Shown piece by piece: positions 59,799-64,000 of a DNA stretch of 64,000 nt. The notes beneath the pieces were generated by a model. It ran no database searches and had not been told where the DNA came from. It worked only from the letters and a program-made list of their open reading frames with translations. Origin of the DNA: Streptomyces polyasparticus (lineage in GTDB: Bacteria > Actinomycetota > Actinomycetes > Streptomycetales > Streptomycetaceae); NCBI RefSeq assembly GCF_014493765.1, contig NZ_JACTVJ010000006.1, positions 736,548 to 800,547 on the forward strand, given 5' to 3'. Position 1 is the first letter of the stretch; each line of letters begins with the position of its first letter. The translations under genes were made by a program, and so were the position numbers.

Positions 59799-60491
59799 GT
59801 GACCGCGCCCCAGGTGACCGCCCCGGACGACTGCCTCGCGCGCAATGAATGGATCTGCGGCAAGTACCTGACGACCCGCTCCGAGATCCTCACCGACGCG
59901 GTGCTCCAGCATCTGGAACTGACCGCCGTCTCGGTGCTCATCGGCCTGGTGCTCGCCGTCCCCCTCGCCGTCGCCGCCCGCCGCTGGCACTGGGCCGCGG
60001 GTCCGGTGCTCGGTCTGACGACCGTGCTGTACACGATCCCCTCGCTCGCGATGTTCTCGCTGCTGCTTCCGGTGTACGGACTGTCCGCGGCCCTGGTCGT
60101 CGCGGGTCTCGTCCTGTACTCGCTGACCCTGCTCGTCCGCAATATCCTCGCCGGACTGCGCGCCGTGCCCGAGGAGACCCGGCAGGCCGCGCGCGGCATG
60201 GGCTACGGACCGATCCGGCTGCTGCTCACCGTCGAACTCCCGCTCGCCGTACCGGCCGCGATGGCCGGCCTCAGGATCGCCACGGTCTCGGCGGTCTCGC
60301 TGGTGACCGTGGGCGCGATCGTCGGCTACGGAGGCCTCGGCAATCTCATCTACGCCGGGATGAACACGTACTTCAAAGCGCAGGTCCTCACCGCCTCCGT
60401 GCTGTGCGTGATCATCGCGATCGCCGCCGATCTGCTGCTCCTCGGGGTGCAGCGGCTGCTCACGCCCTGGCAGAGAGGGGCCCGCGGATGA
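59799..60491 (+). CDS. osmoprotectant ABC permease (OpuCB/CD-like) 1
   Basis: A 230-residue permease of the glycine betaine/carnitine/choline uptake type. The EAA loop is LRAVPEETRQAARGMGYGPIRLLLTVELPLAVPAAMAGLRI. About six helices are seen (ELTAVSVLIGLVLAVPLAVA; VLGLTTVLYTIPSLAMFSLLLP; and others). A Cys-rich N-terminus (DDCLARNEWICGKYL) precedes the first helix. GTG 59799 or 59814; neither has a strong ribosome binding site. Overlaps the next permease by ATGA. Confidence 0.88.
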   Translation: MTAPQVTAPDDCLARNEWICGKYLTTRSEILTDAVLQHLELTAVSVLIGLVLAVPLAVAARRWHWAAGPVLGLTTVLYTIPSLAMFSLLLPVYGLSAALVVAGLVLYSLTLLVRNILAGLRAVPEETRQAARGMGYGPIRLLLTVELPLAVPAAMAGLRIATVSAVSLVTVGAIVGYGGLGNLIYAGMNTYFKAQVLTASVLCVIIAIAADLLLLGVQRLLTPWQRGARG

Positions 60492-61165
60492 AGACCTTGC
60501 GCGACGCCTGGGACTGGCTCACCGACCCCGCCAACTGGTCCGGCGGCGACGGCGTCTGGCACCGGCTCACCGAACACCTCGTGCTCACCGTCGTCTGCCT
60601 GGTCATCAGCTGTCTGATCGCGCTCCCGATCGCCCTGGTGCTCGGCCACCTCGGCAAGGGCGGGGCGCTGGCCGTGAACATCTCCAACGTCGGCCGCGCC
60701 GTGCCCACCTTCGCGGTCCTCGTGCTGCTGCTGCTCACCCCGATCGGCAAGTGGGGCCAGGGGCCGACGGTCGTCGCGCTCGTCCTGTTCGCCGTGCCGC
60801 CGCTGCTCACCAACGCGTACGTCGGCATGCGCGAAGTGGACCGCAGCGTCGTCCAGGCCGCACGCGGGATGGGCATGACGGGACGGCAGATGCTGTGGCG
60901 CGTGGAACTGCCGCTCGCGCTACCGATGATCATGAACGGTGTCCGGATCGCCGCCGTGCAGCTCGTCGCCACCGCCACCATCGCGGCCCTCGCGGGCGGC
61001 GGCGGACTCGGCCGGATCATCACCGCCGGCTTCAACCTCGCCTCCACGGCCCAAGTCGTCGCGGGCGCCGTCCTGGTGGCCGCGTTCGCCCTGATCGTCG
61101 AGGGGCTCTTCGAGATCGCCGAACGCCTGGCACCGGGCTGGGCGCGGGGGAGGGCCGCCGCATGA
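60488..61165 (+). CDS. osmoprotectant ABC permease (OpuCB/CD-like) 2
   Basis: A 225-residue permease paired with the upstream one. EAA loop: MREVDRSVVQAARGMGMTGRQMLWRVELPLALPMIMNGVRI. An N-terminal DWLTDPANWSGG segment precedes the first helix. The two permeases are different proteins and form a heterodimer channel in this type of importer. ATG 60488 overlaps the upstream stop, and its stop overlaps the binding-protein ATG. Confidence 0.9.
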   Translation: MKTLRDAWDWLTDPANWSGGDGVWHRLTEHLVLTVVCLVISCLIALPIALVLGHLGKGGALAVNISNVGRAVPTFAVLVLLLLTPIGKWGQGPTVVALVLFAVPPLLTNAYVGMREVDRSVVQAARGMGMTGRQMLWRVELPLALPMIMNGVRIAAVQLVATATIAALAGGGGLGRIITAGFNLASTAQVVAGAVLVAAFALIVEGLFEIAERLAPGWARGRAAA

Positions 61166-62100
61166 GAAGACCCCTCGCCGCGACCTGTCTGCTGACCGCA
61201 CTGCTCGCGGGCTGCACCACGGGACCCTCCCTGGAGAACCAGGGCGAGGTCACCGCACCGCCCGGCGACAGCAAGTCCCTGACCATCGGCTCGGCCGGCT
61301 TCACGGAGAGCGACCTGCTCGCCCAGATGTACGCGAAGCTCCTGGCCAAGGCCGGTTACAAGACCACGCTGCTCACCGTCGCCAACCGCGAACTGTACGA
61401 ACCGGCCCTGGAATCCGGCCAGATCGACGTCGTGCCCGAATACGCGGCGACCTTCGCGGACTGGCTCAACGCCAAGGCCAACGGAGCGGACGCACCTCCC
61501 GTCGGCTCACCGGACCTCGCCGCCACGATGACGGCCCTGCGCCGACTGGCCACGCCCCGCGGCCTCACCGTCCTCGACCCCGGCAAGGCGGTCGACCAGA
61601 ACGCCTTCGCCGTCACGGCCGCGTATGCCGAGCAGCATCGGCTCAAGACGCTGTCCGACCTCGGCCGCTCCGGCCTCAAGGTGCGGCTCGCGGCGGGCGA
61701 CGAGTGCGTGAAACGCCCGTACTGCAAGCCCGGGTTGGAGCAGACGTACGGGATCAACATCACGGCCATCGATCCCAAGGGTGTCGGCACCACGCAGGCG
61801 AAGAAGGCCGTGCAGTCCGGCCAGGACCAGATGGTGCTCACCACCAGCACCGACGCCACGCTCGGCGAGTTCGGGCTGGTGCTGCTCGCCGACGACAAGA
61901 AGCTGCAGAACGCGGACTACATCGTGCCCGTGGTGAACCGCTCCCGGGCCGGCAGCGAGAAGGTTGCCGGTGTGCTCGACGAGCTCAACAAGGTGCTCAC
62001 CACGGCCGATCTGGCCTCGATGAACCAGCAGGTGGACAGCTGGCGGCGGCTTCCCGAGGACGTCGCGGAGACGTATCTCAAGGAGAAGGGGCTGCTGTAA
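61162..62100 (+). CDS. osmoprotectant ABC substrate-binding lipoprotein
   Basis: A 312-residue periplasmic-binding-type protein anchored by a lipid: signal MRRPLAATCLLTALLAGC with the lipobox Cys at 18. The mature part resembles OpuCC/OpuBC: IGSAGFTESDLLAQMYAKLLAKAGY, PALESGQIDVVPEYAATFADWLN and VVNRSRAGSEKVAGVLDELNKVLT. It likely binds a quaternary amine such as glycine betaine, carnitine or choline; the residues of the aromatic cage were not checked. The last gene of the plus-strand operon; its ATPase is encoded opposite, at 62176. Confidence 0.9.
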   Translation: MRRPLAATCLLTALLAGCTTGPSLENQGEVTAPPGDSKSLTIGSAGFTESDLLAQMYAKLLAKAGYKTTLLTVANRELYEPALESGQIDVVPEYAATFADWLNAKANGADAPPVGSPDLAATMTALRRLATPRGLTVLDPGKAVDQNAFAVTAAYAEQHRLKTLSDLGRSGLKVRLAAGDECVKRPYCKPGLEQTYGINITAIDPKGVGTTQAKKAVQSGQDQMVLTTSTDATLGEFGLVLLADDKKLQNADYIVPVVNRSRAGSEKVAGVLDELNKVLTTADLASMNQQVDSWRRLPEDVAETYLKEKGLL

Positions 62101-62120
62101 GGCGCGGTGGGGCGGCAGTT

Positions 62121-62170
62121 GCTCCCACTGCCGTGAGGGGAACGGCTGCTCCGACTGCCGTGGGGGAAAC
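62121..62170. repeat. two 23-bp direct repeats at a convergent gene junction
   Basis: Copies at 62121-62143 and 62148-62170 share the core ACTGCCGTGAGGGGAAC with two differences, period 27 bp. They fill the 75-bp spacer between the binding-protein gene and the ATPase gene. Confidence 0.7.
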
Positions 62171-62175
62171 GCCGG

Positions 62176-63336
62176 TTACGCGTCCGCCACCGAGTCGAAC
62201 TCCACCTCGTCGCGCCCGATGCCGAGCGCGTCCGCGTCCACCGACCGGCGCAGCGCCTCGTGCAGTTTCGCCGGAGTCAGTACGCCGAGGAAGCGGGCGC
62301 CGTCGAGTACCGCGACCCAGCCCGCGTCGTGCTGCAGCATCACGCCGAAGGCGGTCTTGAGCGGGGCGCCCACGGGCACCCAGGAGTTCATCCGGTGGGC
62401 CAGCTCGCCGACCTTGGCGTCGCCGGCGAGCGCGAGCTCGTCGACGCCCGCCCAGCCGTGCAGCTCGCCGGCCTCGTCGAGGCAGACGGCCCAGCGGGCG
62501 CCCTCGGCACGCAGCCGGGCCGCGGCCGCGGAGGCCGACTCGTCCAGGCGGGCGAGCGGCGGCTCCTCCAGGTCGTCGGGTTCGATCTCGGTGACCGACA
62601 GACGCTTCAGACCCCGGTCGGCGCCCACGAACTCGGCCACATAGGGCGTGGACGGTGTGCCGAGTACGGCGCCCGGGGTGTCGAACTGCTCGATCCTGCC
62701 CTGCCCGTAGACCGCGATCCGGTCGCCGAGCCGCACGGCCTCCTCGATGTCGTGCGTGACCATCACGACCGTCTTGCGCACAGTGCGCTGCATCTGCAGG
62801 AACTGGTCCTGCAACTGCTCGCGGACCACCGGGTCGACCGCGCCGAAGGGTTCGTCCATCAGGAGGACCGGCGGGTCCGCGGCCAGGGCCCGGGCCACGC
62901 CCACGCGCTGGCGCTGTCCGCCGGAGAGCTGGTCGGGATAGCGCGAGCCGTACTTCTTCGGGTCGAGGCCCACCATGTCGAGCAGTTCCGCGGCACGCGC
63001 CTTCGCCTTGGAGCGCTTCCAGCCGACCAGGGCAGGGACGGTGGCGGTGTTGTCGAGGATGGTGCGGTGCGGGAACAGGCCGACCTGCTGGATCACATAG
63101 CCGATACGGCGCCGCAGCTTCACCGGGTCGACCTTCGAGATGTCCTCGCCGTCGACGAAGATCTTGCCCTCGGTGGGTTCGATCAGCCGGTTGATCATCA
63201 TCATCGTGGTGGTCTTGCCGCAGCCGGAGGGTCCGACGAGCGTCACGAGTTCGCCCTCGGCCACCTCGAAGGAGAGATCGTCCACGGCGGTCGTGCCGTC
63301 GGCGTACCGCTTGGTCACCCGCTCGAACCGGATCAT
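62176..63336 (-). CDS. osmoprotectant ABC ATPase with CBS domains (OpuCA-like)
   Basis: A 386-residue ATPase. Walker A GPSGCGKTTT (about residues 35-44), Q-loop VIQQVGLFPH, signature LSGGQRQRVGVARALA, Walker B VLLMDEPFGAVD and switch VTHDIEEAV are all intact. Residues about 245-380 form a CBS pair (LRAEGARWAVCLDEAGELHGWAG; GVMLQHDAGWVAVLDGARFLGVL) of the type that senses ionic strength in OpuA/OpuC systems. It is the natural partner of the operon at 59799-62100 although it lies on the other strand and converges with it. Confidence 0.93.
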   Translation of the reverse strand: MIRFERVTKRYADGTTAVDDLSFEVAEGELVTLVGPSGCGKTTTMMMINRLIEPTEGKIFVDGEDISKVDPVKLRRRIGYVIQQVGLFPHRTILDNTATVPALVGWKRSKAKARAAELLDMVGLDPKKYGSRYPDQLSGGQRQRVGVARALAADPPVLLMDEPFGAVDPVVREQLQDQFLQMQRTVRKTVVMVTHDIEEAVRLGDRIAVYGQGRIEQFDTPGAVLGTPSTPYVAEFVGADRGLKRLSVTEIEPDDLEEPPLARLDESASAAAARLRAEGARWAVCLDEAGELHGWAGVDELALAGDAKVGELAHRMNSWVPVGAPLKTAFGVMLQHDAGWVAVLDGARFLGVLTPAKLHEALRRSVDADALGIGRDEVEFDSVADA

Positions 63337-63395
63337 GTCCTCACGCTACGAGCGGGGCGAGAGGGCCGCACACCGGGACGGGCCGCACGGTGTGC

Positions 63396-64000
63396 TCACT
63401 CGACCAGAATCACCTGGAGCGTACGGGGACCGTGCACGCCCTCGACCCGGTCGAGCTCGATGTCGCTGGTCGCCGACGGGCCCGAGATCCAGGTCAGCGG
63501 CTTGCGCGGATCGAGCCGGGGGAGCGCCTGTGGTACGGAGGCGACGACCTGCTCCGGGACGCGTACGACGCAGATGTGGTGGTCGGGGATCAGCGTGATC
63601 CGCCGCCGCCCCTGGTCGGGGGAGCCGTCGAGGACGATGGTGCCGGTCTCGGCGATCGCCAGGGCGCAGCCCGTCACCACGGCCGACACCTCGTCGAGCT
63701 CGTGCGGAGTGCTGTCCGGGCCGTCCGCGACGAGCGGCGCGGCCACGGCGGCCAGCCACTCCTCCGGCAGACCCGCCGGGGCGAGGACGGAGGACGTGCC
63801 GCGTTCGGCGAGGAGCCGCGCGATCAGGGCGGGCAGTCCGGCCTTCTGCGTGCGGTGGACGAGGGCGCGATATTCGGCGAGGTTCTCCGCCAGTAGATCG
63901 ATGTGCTCGGCGGTCGTCCCGGCGCCGTGCTGCTCCAGGTAGTCGCGTTGCACCGCGTTCTCGTAGGGCTCGGATGGCTGCTCTCCGACGGCTCGCCGGA
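63396..64000 (-). CDS. LUD-domain (LutC/YkgG) protein, 5' end outside
   Basis: The C-terminal 200 residues of a LUD-domain protein of the lactate-utilisation C (LutC) family: ENLAEYRALVHRTQKAGLPALIARLLAERG, ALAIAETGTIVLDGSPDQGRRRITLIPDHHICVV and the late WISGPSATSDIELDRVEGVHGP. LutC acts with LutA and LutB in L-lactate oxidation; those genes would lie upstream, beyond the window. The frame is open to position 64000 (residues before VQRDYLEQHG read as QPSEPYENA), so the start is outside or uncertain. It shows normal codon bias. Confidence 0.85.
   Translation of the reverse strand, partial: RRAVGEQPSEPYENAVQRDYLEQHGAGTTAEHIDLLAENLAEYRALVHRTQKAGLPALIARLLAERGTSSVLAPAGLPEEWLAAVAAPLVADGPDSTPHELDEVSAVVTGCALAIAETGTIVLDGSPDQGRRRITLIPDHHICVVRVPEQVVASVPQALPRLDPRKPLTWISGPSATSDIELDRVEGVHGPRTLQVILVE

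Noticed and set aside
1-64000. CRISPR arrays, tRNA or rRNA genes, insertion sequences, integrase or phage genes
   Set aside because: I looked for regular direct repeats with unique spacers, cloverleaf ends and transposase motifs and found none; the tandem repeats present are contiguous units without spacers.

Overview
The window is high-GC actinobacterial DNA, almost certainly from a Streptomyces or close relative. Supporting signs are strong G/C bias at third codon positions, GTG starts, a WhiB-like protein, an AfsR/SARP-type regulator, an F420-dependent (LLM) oxidoreductase, ECF41 sigma factors, a DUF6479 protein, a decayed CU044_5270-type gene and a DasR-like site before a chitinase. No rRNA, tRNA, CRISPR array, integrase or insertion sequence was found. 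All calls come from reading the sequence; no database search was run.

Region 1 (about 1-15000) is a [NiFe]-hydrogenase island. A SpoIIE-type phosphatase at the left edge is followed by a tightly overlapping plus-strand run: SIS protein, HypC-like protein, second SIS protein, hydrogenase small and large subunits of the actinobacterial high-affinity type (group 1h, formerly group 5), a NifU-like protein, a DUF5947 protein, a conserved unknown of 411 aa, maturation protease, HypA, HypC, HypD and HypE. HypF is convergent. Most genes share start/stop overlaps, which suggests translational coupling. HypA lacks its zinc-finger half, no hypB is present, and the two SIS proteins have lost different parts of the sugar-phosphate active site. 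A RsbW-like ATPase follows.

Region 2 (15000-28500) holds a methyltransferase, VOC proteins, a very large AfsR-like regulator with 11-bp-spaced direct repeats in front of it and a promoter-like insertion inside it, a hemerythrin protein, a fructosamine-kinase-like protein, a glutathionyl-hydroquinone-reductase-like protein, a DUF899 protein, and an NmtR-type nickel/cobalt repressor divergent from a P1B-4 ATPase with a palindromic operator between them.

Region 3 (28500-44600) holds a WhiB-like protein, a GH65 glycoside phosphorylase/hydrolase, an ECF41 sigma factor, Dps, a decayed ECF sigma/CU044_5270 gene pair, an SDR enzyme, an F420-type oxidoreductase, a Vms1-like release-factor-family protein, a Ppx/GppA phosphatase, a thiamine-diphosphate (PoxB-like) enzyme, a TrmB/LuxR-type regulator, a Xaa-Pro aminopeptidase and a BBE-type flavoprotein. 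Many members of this region are typical of stress and stationary-phase physiology.

Region 4 (44600-64000) holds a large LuxR (LAL) regulator, a two-gene RNA repair cassette (RNA ligase plus polynucleotide kinase-phosphatase), an NAD(P)-binding protein divergent from a second ECF41 sigma factor, a GapDH with an N-terminal extension, a POT peptide transporter, a DUF2071 protein, a GH18 chitinase, a PAP2/DUF421 membrane pair, a TDT transporter, an OpuC-like osmoprotectant ABC system whose ATPase is encoded on the opposite strand, and an incomplete LUD-domain (LutC) gene at the right edge. Several spacers between convergent genes carry short tandem repeats, some overlapping the stop codons of the flanking genes.
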